Assembly (NCBI GenBank): GCA_049472395.1
Contig: JBLIRR010000025.1
Coordinates: forward strand, 1 to 64,000
DNA length: 64,000 nucleotides
DNA from: JBLIRR01 sp049472395
GTDB lineage: Bacteria; SZUA-182; DTGQ01; JBLIRR01
Reading direction: 5' to 3'
Shown here: piece by piece, positions 16,113 to 24,993 of the stretch
How the letters are laid out: every line of letters starts with the position of its first letter
Position numbering within the stretch: position 1 is the first letter of the stretch
Program-made: the position numbers and the translations under genes
Notes under the pieces: model-generated
What the model saw: the letters and a program-made list of their open reading frames with translations, nothing else
What the model was told of the DNA's origin: nothing
The model's database searches: none

Positions 16113-17609
16113 ATGTCTGATCAAGTAACTGAAAATAATAGTGAAACAAAACGGTTGGTTGTTGTCTCGAACCGTTTGCCTATTGTCTTTGTGAAGCAGG
16201 ATCCGAACAACTGGCATATTGAGCCAGGCTCAGGTGGATTAATCACAGCGCTAGCTCCTATTTTAAGGAACAGGGGAGGTTTATGGATTGGGTGGTCAGG
16301 GATTTCTACACGAATAAAATTAGATGACCTTATGAAGGTTGCCGACAAGAATACCGGCTATAGCCTAAAGCCTGTCAGCCTTACTGAAGAAGAGATTGAG
16401 AAGTACTACTATGGTTTCTCCAATGAGATTATATGGCCCCTTTTTCACGATCTTCCATCTCGATGTAATTTTGATTCCACTTACTGGGATGTGTATCAAA
16501 AAGTCAACATGAAATTTTCACGGATAATTGCCCGCAGCACGAAAACTGACGACTATATTTGGGTTCATGATTATCATCTTATGCTTGTTGCGAGAGATTT
16601 GCGAAGCTTAGGAGTCAAAAGAAAAATTGGATTTTTTCTCCATACCCCTTTTCCTCAATTAGACATCTTTGTGAAACTTCCCTGGAGATTTCACATTCTG
16701 CGTGCTTTACTGGAATATGATCTTATTGGATTCCAGACGCTTCGCGACAGGAGAAACTTCACTCAATGTCTTCGATTATTGATTAGGGATACCCGTGTTC
16801 AGGGAACAGGCCAGGTTTCCCAAGTAAAATTGGGAGAGAGGGAAGTGAGAATCGGCAATTTTCCAATCAGCATTGATTTTACTAGTTTAATCAGCCAAGC
16901 CACTAGCCAGGATGTGTCTGATGGCGCATGGTACATCCATGAGTATTATCCCAATCGCAAAATTATTTTAGGTGTTGACCGTCTTGATTATACAAAAGGA
17001 ATCCCTTGGAGATTACGTTCTTTTAAAAAGGCTCTTGAACGCTATCCACAACTTCTCAGAAAGGTGACATTAGTTCAGATTGTCGTTCCCAGTCGTGAAT
17101 ATATCCCTGAATATAACACTCTAAAACATGAAATTGATTGTCTGGTGGGTGAGATTAACGGGCAGTTTACACAGTTAAACTGGGTACCAATACATTACAT
17201 TTTTCGTAATTTTGAAAAAAATGAACTCTTAGCATATTATCGTACAGCTGAAATAGCCTTAATTACCCCGCTCAAGGATGGGATGAATCTAGTCGCGAAG
17301 GAATATTGTACGTGCAAATTAGAGGATAATGGTGTCATAATTCTCAGTGAATTTGCCGGTGCTGCGGCTCAAATGCAAAAGGGCGCCTTACTGGTTAATC
17401 CTTATGATATCGATGGAGTAGCCGAAGCTATCTATCACGCCTTTACAATGAAAAAAGAAGCGCAACGAATAAGAATGATTAAGCTAAGAAGGTCAATCAG
17501 GAAGTATAATATTTTTTGGTGGGTTAATAGCTTTCTTCATGCAGCAATCGCAAAAAATCTTGATAATTTCCCTCCTTTTGATTTCTATGTTCCTACAGAA
17601 ACCAAATAG
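16113..17609 (+). CDS. otsA: Alpha,alpha-trehalose-phosphate synthase (OtsA-like, GT20)
   Basis: About 498 aa. GT20 motifs are intact: LVVVSNRLP, the GGLITALAP loop, WVHDYHLML, HTPFPQLDIF, GVDRLDYTKGIP, the KDGMNLVAKEY acceptor/nucleotide region and LSEFAGAA. It should transfer glucose from a nucleotide sugar to glucose-6-phosphate giving trehalose-6-phosphate; glucosylglycerol-phosphate synthase is a close relative that I cannot exclude. It is cytoplasmic. No OtsB phosphatase gene is in the window. The start is uncertain (ATG 16113, ATG 16089 or TTG 16065), none with a good ribosome-binding site. Ends in TAG. Confidence 0.85.
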   Translation: MSDQVTENNSETKRLVVVSNRLPIVFVKQDPNNWHIEPGSGGLITALAPILRNRGGLWIGWSGISTRIKLDDLMKVADKNTGYSLKPVSLTEEEIEKYYYGFSNEIIWPLFHDLPSRCNFDSTYWDVYQKVNMKFSRIIARSTKTDDYIWVHDYHLMLVARDLRSLGVKRKIGFFLHTPFPQLDIFVKLPWRFHILRALLEYDLIGFQTLRDRRNFTQCLRLLIRDTRVQGTGQVSQVKLGEREVRIGNFPISIDFTSLISQATSQDVSDGAWYIHEYYPNRKIILGVDRLDYTKGIPWRLRSFKKALERYPQLLRKVTLVQIVVPSREYIPEYNTLKHEIDCLVGEINGQFTQLNWVPIHYIFRNFEKNELLAYYRTAEIALITPLKDGMNLVAKEYCTCKLEDNGVIILSEFAGAAAQMQKGALLVNPYDIDGVAEAIYHAFTMKKEAQRIRMIKLRRSIRKYNIFWWVNSFLHAAIAKNLDNFPPFDFYVPTETK

Positions 17610-17649
17610 TCTGCCTCTCAAGTTTATTGAAATTTTTTTTTTATTTTTG

Positions 17650-17677
17650 TTGTAATTAAAAATACATGTGATAAAAT
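17650..17677 (+). promoter_or_regulatory. Sigma70-type promoter, extended -10
   Basis: TTGTAA (17650-17655), a 16-bp spacer and TAAAAT (17672-17677) preceded by TGA, 44 bp upstream of the lipoprotein start at 17722. Confidence 0.45.
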
Positions 17678-17721
17678 ATGCACAAAAAATTTTCACGAAA
17701 AAACATGAGGGGGATAGAGTA

Positions 17722-18363
17722 ATGTTTAAATATTTTTCTTCTATAATTGTTGGATCACTATTAATTATATCAGGAATAGCCGGATGTGTTAATGAAAGCT
17801 ATGTGAAAAACCAAAATTTTGATATATTAAAAGAAATTGAAATAAATAGAACAGAGATTGAGGCTTTGAAAAGCGAAGTCTCACGCCAGAATGATCAGAT
17901 TATGAGAATCTCAAGCGCTGTTCAGCAGACACAAGACACCATACACGAGACTATTCAAGAGGCGCTTGAGAGGGCTAATAAAGCAGGAAAACTTACAGAA
18001 GGAAGATTTCTGTATGAAGTGACTCTTACAGATGACACTATTTTCTTCGGATTTGACAATAGCGAGCTTTCCAATGAAGCGAAAGAAAATCTTGATCTGT
18101 TTGCAAAAAGTTTAAAGACAGCTAATAAAAATGTCTATATTGAGATTCAAGGTCATACGGATCATATTGGTGATGAGCAATATAATTTACTGTTGGGCCT
18201 GAAACGAGCAGAAAAGGTTCTCAGATACTTGCATATGGTCCAGGGTATTCCACTTCACCGGATGAGAGCCTTCTCCTATGGCGAGTATAAGCCTATTTCC
18301 ACCGATGAAACAGAAGATGGCATAATGAAAAACAGAAGAGTGACCCTCGTGGTTATGAAATAA
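17722..18363 (+). CDS. OmpA-family lipoprotein (Pal-like)
   Basis: 213 aa. A lipoprotein signal peptide ends at the lipobox GIAGC. A coiled-coil stretch follows (about 25-85; heptad-like ILKEIEINRTEIEALKSEV), then an OmpA/Pal peptidoglycan-binding domain with IQGHTDHIGDEQYN and the MKNRRVTLVVM end. It should tether the outer membrane to peptidoglycan. The start at 17722 follows a strong GAGGGGGA site; an upstream in-frame GTG at 17668 would put charged residues before the signal peptide and is rejected. A small unknown gene follows one base after the stop. Confidence 0.87.
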   Translation: MFKYFSSIIVGSLLIISGIAGCVNESYVKNQNFDILKEIEINRTEIEALKSEVSRQNDQIMRISSAVQQTQDTIHETIQEALERANKAGKLTEGRFLYEVTLTDDTIFFGFDNSELSNEAKENLDLFAKSLKTANKNVYIEIQGHTDHIGDEQYNLLLGLKRAEKVLRYLHMVQGIPLHRMRAFSYGEYKPISTDETEDGIMKNRRVTLVVMK

Positions 18364-18364
18364 T

Positions 18365-18694
18365 ATGATTCTTCATGAGATTATACAAGCCTGTGGGGGT
18401 TTAGAGGTTGAAGAGAAGCGCCGCAGTAGCGATGAGTATATTGAACTGGTTTTTCTTAATAAAGAACTTGATCAATGGATTACAATACTTACGGAAATAC
18501 TTGGGCCTCCCATAAAACCAGCAGGGGTAAAACCAACCAAAAATGATCTTCTGATTACACAAGCCTATGGAGGTATCTTCCGCAATCAAACACTATTTAG
18601 AAAAAAGAGTGAAAATGGGATTGTCATAGTGATGCTATGGCCATGGCAAGACACTGTTCATGTCACCTTAAAAATGGCTCTGATAATACTGTAG
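18365..18694 (+). CDS. Hypothetical small protein (109 aa)
   Basis: Not recognised. Soluble, no signal peptide and no Cys motif beyond IQACGG near the start. It starts directly after the OmpA lipoprotein stop, so it is probably co-transcribed. The order charged helix (EEKRRSSDEYIELVFLNKEL), helix, GGIF and a hydrophobic strand VIVMLWPWQDTVHVTL suggests a small alpha/beta fold. It converges on the minus-strand lipoprotein gene, only 20 bp away. Confidence 0.6.
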   Translation: MILHEIIQACGGLEVEEKRRSSDEYIELVFLNKELDQWITILTEILGPPIKPAGVKPTKNDLLITQAYGGIFRNQTLFRKKSENGIVIVMLWPWQDTVHVTLKMALIIL

Positions 18695-18714
18695 CGAAGC
18701 TTCGGACTGCTCTT

Positions 18715-19740
18715 CTATAATTGACCTCCTCCAGGAGCAGGCTCAGCAAGGGAATCTTCATAGAACAGTTCTTCATCAAGGGATTCTTCATAAAATGGTT
18801 CTTCATCAAGGGATTCTTCATCTAATTCTGCGGTAGGTTTTTCCTCGATGTATTCTGGTGCGAATTCTTGATCAGGAAATTCGTTAAGCTCTGGTTTAAT
18901 TTCAGGGGCTTCTGCTGCTTCTTGTTCAGAAAGTTCTTTGGCAATATCATCTTGATCTGATTCCGCAGGGAAGGGCCCGGATTCGATATCAGGAACTTTT
19001 GGCAAAATAGGTATTTGATTAAGGTCATAAATTGCAATGAGCCGTGTATGCTGATATCGTTCATGCTCCTTTCCGCTCACATCTTTTGGACTGTAAATAT
19101 CTCCTATGCCATACACCTTAAAGAATTCATGCGGTATATTAATAAGGTATTTTTCAATAATATCCTTCGGATATTCTGCTCGATTTTGCGCCAATTTCGC
19201 ATTTATTTCTGCATTTCCAATGGAAGAAGCGCTGCCGATGGAAATAAATATTATACCCCTGCCACGGCTTTCCCGTGAGAGATAGTCTAAGAACCTTACC
19301 AAGCGCTCAAACTCAAGAGAGTTCTTCTTAAGTGTAGTGACCCCGCAAGGATAAAAGAGAGTAATCTCCCCTGTTCCTTGTTGTTTTGATAACCTCACTA
19401 TTTGACCTAGCGCGTCATCTGCAGTCTCAAAATTCTGCTGCGCGTTCATCTCTTGCCTTTGGATTGAACTCTGCAATGCCTCATCATTCTCCAATGGCCT
19501 TTTACATGCACTTTTAAGATTTTGAATCTCCCTCATCGCGATATTATGAGAATCGACAAAAATCTGGGCTAATCTTATCGCTTGCTCGGTTGAGGCTTCT
19601 CCCGATGCAGTGCCGGCTGGGAAGTCTATACTCCTTGTATCACCGGTATCCTCCATCATATAGAGTTGTTTCGAAGTTCCTGCGCAGCCAGAGCAGGCAA
19701 ATATAGTTATTAAAATAACAAAGACCAGTTTCTTAATCAT
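18715..19740 (-). CDS. OmpA-like lipoprotein with acidic repeat tail
   Basis: 341 aa. The lipoprotein-type signal (LVFVILITIFACSGC) has two candidate lipid-modified cysteines (16 and 19). Residues ~145-245 look like an OmpA-type domain: ISIGSASSIGNAEINAKLA, NRAEY, then YGIGDIYSP. The C-terminal ~90 residues are acidic and Pro-rich, with near-exact repeats (EESLDEEPFYEESLDEELFY). A cell-envelope structural role is likely, and the acidic tail may bind cations or sit in the periplasm. It is monocistronic on the minus strand, convergent with the preceding genes. Confidence 0.75.
   Translation of the reverse strand: MIKKLVFVILITIFACSGCAGTSKQLYMMEDTGDTRSIDFPAGTASGEASTEQAIRLAQIFVDSHNIAMREIQNLKSACKRPLENDEALQSSIQRQEMNAQQNFETADDALGQIVRLSKQQGTGEITLFYPCGVTTLKKNSLEFERLVRFLDYLSRESRGRGIIFISIGSASSIGNAEINAKLAQNRAEYPKDIIEKYLINIPHEFFKVYGIGDIYSPKDVSGKEHERYQHTRLIAIYDLNQIPILPKVPDIESGPFPAESDQDDIAKELSEQEAAEAPEIKPELNEFPDQEFAPEYIEEKPTAELDEESLDEEPFYEESLDEELFYEDSLAEPAPGGGQL
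18748..18820 (-). repeat. 30-bp coding direct repeats (acidic tail)
   Basis: A 22-bp segment (TTCTTCATCAAGGGATTCTTCA on the plus strand, split here as TTCTTCATCAAGG + GATTCTTCA) recurs exactly at 18769-18790 and 18799-18820 with a 30-bp period, and a partial copy lies at 18748-18768. It encodes the 10-residue acidic repeat. Confidence 0.75.
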
Positions 19741-19900
19741 TCTACCCTTCCTCCCATTTCATTATTCCCACCTTATAACGAAATCCTTTTTATGTAAAAA
19801 TATAGCTGTACTGTATTATCTCTATATAATAAATTATTTATCGGAAGATAATTTTTTAAGAATCGGACCATCTATTTGAGAAATCATTGCTGGAACAAAT

Positions 19901-19929
19901 TTGACATAAGATATGAGGATGTTTACAAT
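19901..19929 (+). promoter_or_regulatory. Near-consensus sigma70 promoter of the moaC operon
   Basis: TTGACA (19901-19906), 17-bp spacer, TACAAT (19924-19929). It lies 85 bp before moaC and should drive moaC-tatD-kdtA-waaF. The leader between promoter and ATG shows no structure that I recognise as a Moco riboswitch. Confidence 0.65.
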
Positions 19930-20013
19930 CATGTGATAGTGAACAATTCTCATTTTTGATCAATAACACGCACCAGTCACGATTAGAAGTGCCGGGTATA
20001 AGAGGGGAAGAAG

Positions 20014-20490
20014 ATGCCATTAACTCATTTTGATGATAAAGGCCATTCAAGAATGGTGGATATTAGTGAAAAAGGGCATACTCGACGCGAGGCCATTGCA
20101 AAGGGAACCATCATATTGAAAGAAGAGACGATCAAACACATAAAGGATAAAAGCCTCAGTAAGGGTGATGTTTTTGAGGTAGCGCGCCTTGCTGCAATTA
20201 TGGCGGCAAAAAAGACCCCCTATTTAATACCTCTGTGTCATCCTATTCCTCTCACCTCTATCGACGTATCTTTTACTATTGTTGATGCTAAGCATCAGAT
20301 CGATGTCGAAGCACGAGTGCGCTGTACCGGGCAAACAGGAGTAGAGATGGAGGCTTTGACCGCAGTATCTGTTGCATCGTTAACCGTTTATGATATGTGC
20401 AAAGCCGTTGATCGAGGGATGATAATTAAAGATATTCATCTATTAAAAAAATCAGGAGGCAAAAGTGGGCTTTATCAGGCGAGTATATAA
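20014..20490 (+). CDS. moaC: Cyclic pyranopterin monophosphate synthase MoaC
   Basis: 158 aa, normal length. MoaC motifs are intact: MVDISEKGHTRREAIAKG, PLCHPIPLT, the active-site GVEMEALTAVSVA, YDMCKA and the Lys-rich LLKKSGGKSG. It converts the cyclic GTP derivative made by MoaA into cyclic pyranopterin phosphate for molybdenum/tungsten cofactor. An AGGGGA site lies upstream. No other molybdopterin gene is nearby, and it is followed two bases later by tatD, so the operon is functionally mixed. Confidence 0.95.
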   Translation: MPLTHFDDKGHSRMVDISEKGHTRREAIAKGTIILKEETIKHIKDKSLSKGDVFEVARLAAIMAAKKTPYLIPLCHPIPLTSIDVSFTIVDAKHQIDVEARVRCTGQTGVEMEALTAVSVASLTVYDMCKAVDRGMIIKDIHLLKKSGGKSGLYQASI

Positions 20491-20492
20491 CA

Positions 20493-21275
20493 ATGTCTTT
20501 CATTGACTCCCATGCACATCTTACCATGGCTCAATTTGACAATGACAGAAGCCACGTTATCCAACGAGCAATGGATGCCGGATTAGTGGCTATAGTGAGT
20601 CTTGCAACAAAGAAAGATGAGTTTGAGGCAGAGATCGCGCTATCCCGGAAATATCCGGATTATTTATGGACTAGTCTCGGTTTCCATCCCCACGAGGCAC
20701 AAGGTGTTGAAGAGAATGACTATTCCATATTAGAAGAGACAATAAGAAAAAATCCTAAGCAGATTATTGCTGTAGGTGAAATCGGGCTTGATTTTTATTA
20801 CAATTTTTCAGAAAGGAAAATTCAGGAGGACGTTTTGCGAAATCAAATACGGCTTGCTAAAATAGTAAATCTTCCGGTCATTATACATTGCCGGAACGCC
20901 TATTCTGAAATTATACAGCTATTGCATTCAGAGGATGTAGAATGGAACCGCATCTTATTTCATTGTTTTTCAGGAAGTTTCAAAGAGGCTTTGGAGCTTA
21001 TTGAACGTGGGGCTTACCTTGCCTTTGGAGGCACTGTGACATTTAAGAAAAACGAAAAAGGCCAAAAGATAGCTGCTTCAATCCCCATAAATCAGTTATT
21101 TATTGAAACAGATTCCCCCTATTTAACTCCCGTTCCTTATCGCGGAAAGAGGAATGAGCCCTCGTATGTGCCGTTTGTGTATGAAAAGGTTGCGGAGCTT
21201 AAACATATCCCCGTGCCTGAATTATCAAAGGCGCTTTATGATAATTTTCATCATTTTTTTCATATAACCGCTTAA
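20493..21275 (+). CDS. tatD: TatD-family metal-dependent DNase/hydrolase
   Basis: 260 aa, full length. Metal ligands of the TIM-barrel amidohydrolase-like family are visible: FIDSHAHL, the glutamate in VGEIGLDFYYN, IIHCRNAY, FHCFSGS and ETDSPYLTPVPYRGKRNEP. The family removes 3' nucleotides from DNA and RNA; other phosphoesterase roles exist among bacterial YcfH-type paralogs. It starts two bases after moaC. Confidence 0.92.
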   Translation: MSFIDSHAHLTMAQFDNDRSHVIQRAMDAGLVAIVSLATKKDEFEAEIALSRKYPDYLWTSLGFHPHEAQGVEENDYSILEETIRKNPKQIIAVGEIGLDFYYNFSERKIQEDVLRNQIRLAKIVNLPVIIHCRNAYSEIIQLLHSEDVEWNRILFHCFSGSFKEALELIERGAYLAFGGTVTFKKNEKGQKIAASIPINQLFIETDSPYLTPVPYRGKRNEPSYVPFVYEKVAELKHIPVPELSKALYDNFHHFFHITA

Positions 21276-21287
21276 TTCACCGAGAGT

Positions 21288-22589
21288 ATGCTTATTTTTG
21301 GATATAACTTACTTCTTTGTGGTATTATTTTCTTATGTTCACCGGTGATCCTTATTCTTTTTATATTTAAAAAAAGAATACGAAAAAGATTTCATAAACG
21401 CTTTCACACCAATCCCGGAAGCGCCAAGACCGGCAGTATATGGGTACACTGTGCCTCCGTTGGAGAGGTCCGGACAGCAGCGGCATTTATTCATTTTATG
21501 CGTGAGGAATCTCCACACCACTCATTTCTTATTACCACAATGACAATGAGTGGCATGGAGATGGCAAAAACTCTCTTTCCTGATATACCTGCTCGGTTAT
21601 TCCCTCTTGATCTTCCTTGGATTGTAAAGAGTTTTTTAAGAAAACTGCGACCTTCCGCAATCTTGATCGCTGAGACAGAAATTTGGCCCAATCTTTACTA
21701 TTATGCTGCTTTTTACACCATACCCATTGTGGTATTTAATGGTCGTTTATCCGATAATTCCTATCGCAGATACAGGCAATTTAAATGGCTCTTTAAGGGA
21801 TTTTTAAAAAAGGCACACCTTTTTCTAATGCAGGATACAGAAAATGCATCGCGACTACATCATCTTGGTGTAAAAAAAACTCGAATACTGATTACAGGAA
21901 ATCTTAAATATGAGATAAAGATCCCAGATTTATTATCTATTTCCTGGCTTACACATTTGAAGAAGCAGCTTGTGGGCAGGAAGATTCTTGTGGCAGGCAG
22001 CACTCATGAAGGTGAGGAAAAAATACTTGTGACAATCTTTAAGAAATTAAAGGGTCATTGGCCTTCGCTTATCATGATTTTGGCACCGAGACATGCACAG
22101 AGGTTTCATAGTGTGGAAAAACTATTACAATCTCACAGGGTACATTATCTTAGAAAAAGTACGTTGAAAGAAAATCAAGATTTGATGAAGGTTGATATCA
22201 TCCTTTTAGATACTCTTGGAGAGTTGTTGTGTGTGTATTCCATAGCCGATATCGTCTTTATCGGTGGCAGTCTGGTGCCCATTGGGGGCCATACCCCTCT
22301 TGAAGCGGTTGCCTTTTCAAAGCCTGTGATTTATGGCCCTCATATGGAGAATTTTAGAGAAATCGCATCTTACCTTAAAAAAGAAAAGGCTGCACTCCAG
22401 GTAAACAATGGTAAAGAACTGGCTGAGACGATTGATAAGCTTCTTTATGACAGAATTCTGGCTCACCACACAGGGGAAATTGGGCATAGAATTCTTATAG
22501 CAAATCGTGGTACAGCAGAGCGTATATGGATGCACGTAAAGAAATCCCTTGAGATGAAACAGAATGCGTATCGTTGTTATTCGCTTTAG
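21288..22589 (+). CDS. waaA: 3-deoxy-D-manno-octulosonic acid (Kdo) transferase
   Basis: 433 aa, GT30 family. The N-terminal membrane anchor (about 3-28) is followed by the motif WVHCASVGEVRTA with the catalytic glutamate, then IAETEIWPNL, GSTHEGEE, and the nucleotide-sugar site FIGGSLVPIGGHTPLEA. It transfers Kdo from CMP-Kdo to lipid A precursor on the inner face of the inner membrane. The 3' end overlaps the heptosyltransferase gene by 26 bp. Whether it adds one or more Kdo residues cannot be told. Confidence 0.93.
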   Translation: MLIFGYNLLLCGIIFLCSPVILILFIFKKRIRKRFHKRFHTNPGSAKTGSIWVHCASVGEVRTAAAFIHFMREESPHHSFLITTMTMSGMEMAKTLFPDIPARLFPLDLPWIVKSFLRKLRPSAILIAETEIWPNLYYYAAFYTIPIVVFNGRLSDNSYRRYRQFKWLFKGFLKKAHLFLMQDTENASRLHHLGVKKTRILITGNLKYEIKIPDLLSISWLTHLKKQLVGRKILVAGSTHEGEEKILVTIFKKLKGHWPSLIMILAPRHAQRFHSVEKLLQSHRVHYLRKSTLKENQDLMKVDIILLDTLGELLCVYSIADIVFIGGSLVPIGGHTPLEAVAFSKPVIYGPHMENFREIASYLKKEKAALQVNNGKELAETIDKLLYDRILAHHTGEIGHRILIANRGTAERIWMHVKKSLEMKQNAYRCYSL

Positions 22590-23604
22590 CTCCCTTGGGG
22601 ATGTCATTCTCACCACATCACTCCTCCCCCTATTAAAAGAACACTATGCTCACGCTGAGATTTATTTTTGCACCAAGGTGCACATGGCTGATATAGTACG
22701 GTATAATCCATATATTGACGGTCTGGTATTATTGGATGATTCCGGTATACAAGGATTATGGCGCATAATAAAGCAGATTCAGAATTTAGATGCAGATCTA
22801 ATAATTGACCTGCATAAAAATCTGAGAAGCTTTTTAATAAAGAACCTTTTAAGACACATCCCATCGATAACTTACCAAAAATCAATACGCGCTCGCAGGC
22901 TCTTGGTAAAAACAAAAAAGGGGAAAGGTGACCTATTTCCTCATGTTGTTGAGCGCTATTTATACTGTATCACCCCGTCGGTGATGAAGGGAAAAAGTCC
23001 TTACGATTTTCCTCCGAAGGTGTATGTGTCTGACGAGGAATTACAGTGTGCGGATCATATACTTGCATCCCACACTCCAGATCATTGTGCTATGAATTTA
23101 TTAATTGCTATTAATCCGGGAGCCCGTTGGCCTACAAAGAAATGGCCTGTGGAATATTTCGCTGCTCTCGCGGATCGTCTCATAGAAGAAAAGGCTCTCC
23201 CCATAGCACTCCTTGGCTCTGCAGAAGATAAGGAGACAGTCAATGAGATTCTTCAATACATGAGGAATAGGGATAAGGTGCTTAATATATGTGGGAAAAC
23301 AAGCATCCTTCAGCTCGCAGCATTTATGAGGCACTGCACACTGATTATTACTAATGATAGCGGACCTATGCATCTTGCAGTTTCCCAACAAGTACCCGTA
23401 GTTGCTATTTTTGGCCCGACCAGCAAGGAATTTGGTTTCTATCCCCTGGGGAAGAATGACCGTGTGATGGAAGCAGATATTTCCTGCCGTCCCTGTTCCC
23501 TTCATGGATCAAAAGAGTGCAAAAAAAAGCATTTCCGATGTATGCGAGATATAACTCCACAGATGGTTTTTGAGGTTGTGTGCTCTACCCTCTCCTTATC
23601 CTAA
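22564..23604 (+). CDS. waaF: ADP-heptose:LPS heptosyltransferase (GT9)
   Basis: 346 aa. The N-terminal RFSSLGDVILTTSLLPLL, LHKNLRS, NPGARWPTKKWP and the C-terminal TNDSGPMHLAVSQQVPVVAIFGPTS are GT9 heptosyltransferase motifs (WaaC/WaaF group; II-type is more likely but not certain). It builds the LPS inner core after Kdo addition. It overlaps waaA by 26 bp, and its stop overlaps the convergent transporter gene by nine bases. Confidence 0.88.
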   Translation: MRIVVIRFSSLGDVILTTSLLPLLKEHYAHAEIYFCTKVHMADIVRYNPYIDGLVLLDDSGIQGLWRIIKQIQNLDADLIIDLHKNLRSFLIKNLLRHIPSITYQKSIRARRLLVKTKKGKGDLFPHVVERYLYCITPSVMKGKSPYDFPPKVYVSDEELQCADHILASHTPDHCAMNLLIAINPGARWPTKKWPVEYFAALADRLIEEKALPIALLGSAEDKETVNEILQYMRNRDKVLNICGKTSILQLAAFMRHCTLIITNDSGPMHLAVSQQVPVVAIFGPTSKEFGFYPLGKNDRVMEADISCRPCSLHGSKECKKKHFRCMRDITPQMVFEVVCSTLSLS

Positions 23605-24903
23605 CAATATAGACCCTTTGGTAAAAAATATCCCTGCGATACATCCCGTGAAAAGACAGGCCAATGTTGCTCCTATAAGGGCACGGAACCCGACTGAAGC
23701 CAAATCATTCGTTTTATTTGGCGCTAAGGCAGAAATCCCACCGATAAAAATAGCCATTGAAGCAATATGCGCAAATCCACAAAGAGCATATGTGGCAATA
23801 ACCGCTGAGCGTGGATGTTGAAGCACATTGTTCATCATCAGGTGGGCTAAATTCTGATACGAAATTAATTCTGTCACTACTACTCGCTCTCCAATAAGTT
23901 TTGACACATGAAGAGCATCCACGGGAGGAATGCCAAGCAGAAGAGTAAAAGGATAAAAAATATACCCCAAAAGGCTCGTTAAAGACCATTCAATATGAAA
24001 TGGCAAAATGGCATTAATCCTGCCACCGACCGCCCCCAAGAACAGGTCGAATAAAGCGACAAGCCCAAGCACTGCTATAAGAAGAGCGACGATTCCGACA
24101 ATCAGCTTCACGCCTGCATGAGCACCGTTAATAATTGCTTCAAACAGACTCTTTTCTTTTTCATAATAGGGGCTGATTGCCTCCCCTAATGTTTTCGGGA
24201 CCTCTGCCTCTGGCATGAGGATTTTAGACATCATAAGCGCAGCAGGAGCTGAAAGAATAGAGGCAGAAATCAAATGCCCTGCAATAGTGGGGAATTGGTC
24301 CTTCAAGCAGAATACATATACAGCCAAGATATTGGAAGAAACCGTTGCCATCCCTACAGTTAATACTGTACACAGCTCTGAACGCGTCATTTCACTCAAG
24401 TGTGGTTTTATTGTCAGTGCTGATTCAACCCCAACAAAGATATTACTGGCAGCGCATAAAGATTCCGCACCTGAGATTTTCATAAGCTTGGTAAATATAT
24501 ATGCGAATCCTTTGATGAGCAAAGGCATGATATTGAAAAAATAAAAAATAGCCATTAACGCAGAGAAGAAAATGATCGTAGGAAAGGCTTGAAAAGCTAA
24601 AAAGAATCCGAGTGAGGTCTCTCCTGCTTCATTTACTGTTCCGGGAGGAAGCGCTAATCTGCCAAACACAAACTTTGCCCCGGCTGACGCTGAATCCAAA
24701 ATAACTATTACAATATCATTGATAAAAAGAAATAATTTTGATCCTGCAGGAACAACAAAAATAAATAGGGCAAAAATTAATTGGAATAGTAATCCCCAAA
24801 TAATTACCTTATGATTCATATTTTTCCTGTCAGACGACAGGAGCCATGCACATGCGATAAGAGCGAATATCCCGATCAGGCTTATCAGATTATAAATATC
24901 CAT
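23596..24903 (-). CDS. Concentrative nucleoside transporter (NupC/CNT family)
   Basis: 435 aa, mostly hydrophobic with about ten membrane spans. CNT signatures are present: the gate region GFFLAFQAFPTIIFFSALMAI, AASNIFVGVESALTIKP (the AS..F.G..EAPL motif, here VESALTIKP), and ICY-like ALCGFAHIASMAIFIGG near the end. It imports nucleosides with Na+ or H+. The family usually has E-A-P-L in the central motif; here it is E-S-A-L, a small deviation. Convergent with waaF. Confidence 0.87.
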   Translation of the reverse strand: MDIYNLISLIGIFALIACAWLLSSDRKNMNHKVIIWGLLFQLIFALFIFVVPAGSKLFLFINDIVIVILDSASAGAKFVFGRLALPPGTVNEAGETSLGFFLAFQAFPTIIFFSALMAIFYFFNIMPLLIKGFAYIFTKLMKISGAESLCAASNIFVGVESALTIKPHLSEMTRSELCTVLTVGMATVSSNILAVYVFCLKDQFPTIAGHLISASILSAPAALMMSKILMPEAEVPKTLGEAISPYYEKEKSLFEAIINGAHAGVKLIVGIVALLIAVLGLVALFDLFLGAVGGRINAILPFHIEWSLTSLLGYIFYPFTLLLGIPPVDALHVSKLIGERVVVTELISYQNLAHLMMNNVLQHPRSAVIATYALCGFAHIASMAIFIGGISALAPNKTNDLASVGFRALIGATLACLFTGCIAGIFFTKGSILLG

Positions 24904-24993
24904 TTCTCTTCTCTTTCATGCTCTGCTATTTACGAGTGATTTATTATTTAAGATTTGCATATAAAAGTCAACAAGAAGAAATATAGAGCGGAT

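Noticed and set aside
19930..20013. Moco riboswitch before moaC
   Set aside because: The 84-bp leader is too short and shows none of the expected stems.
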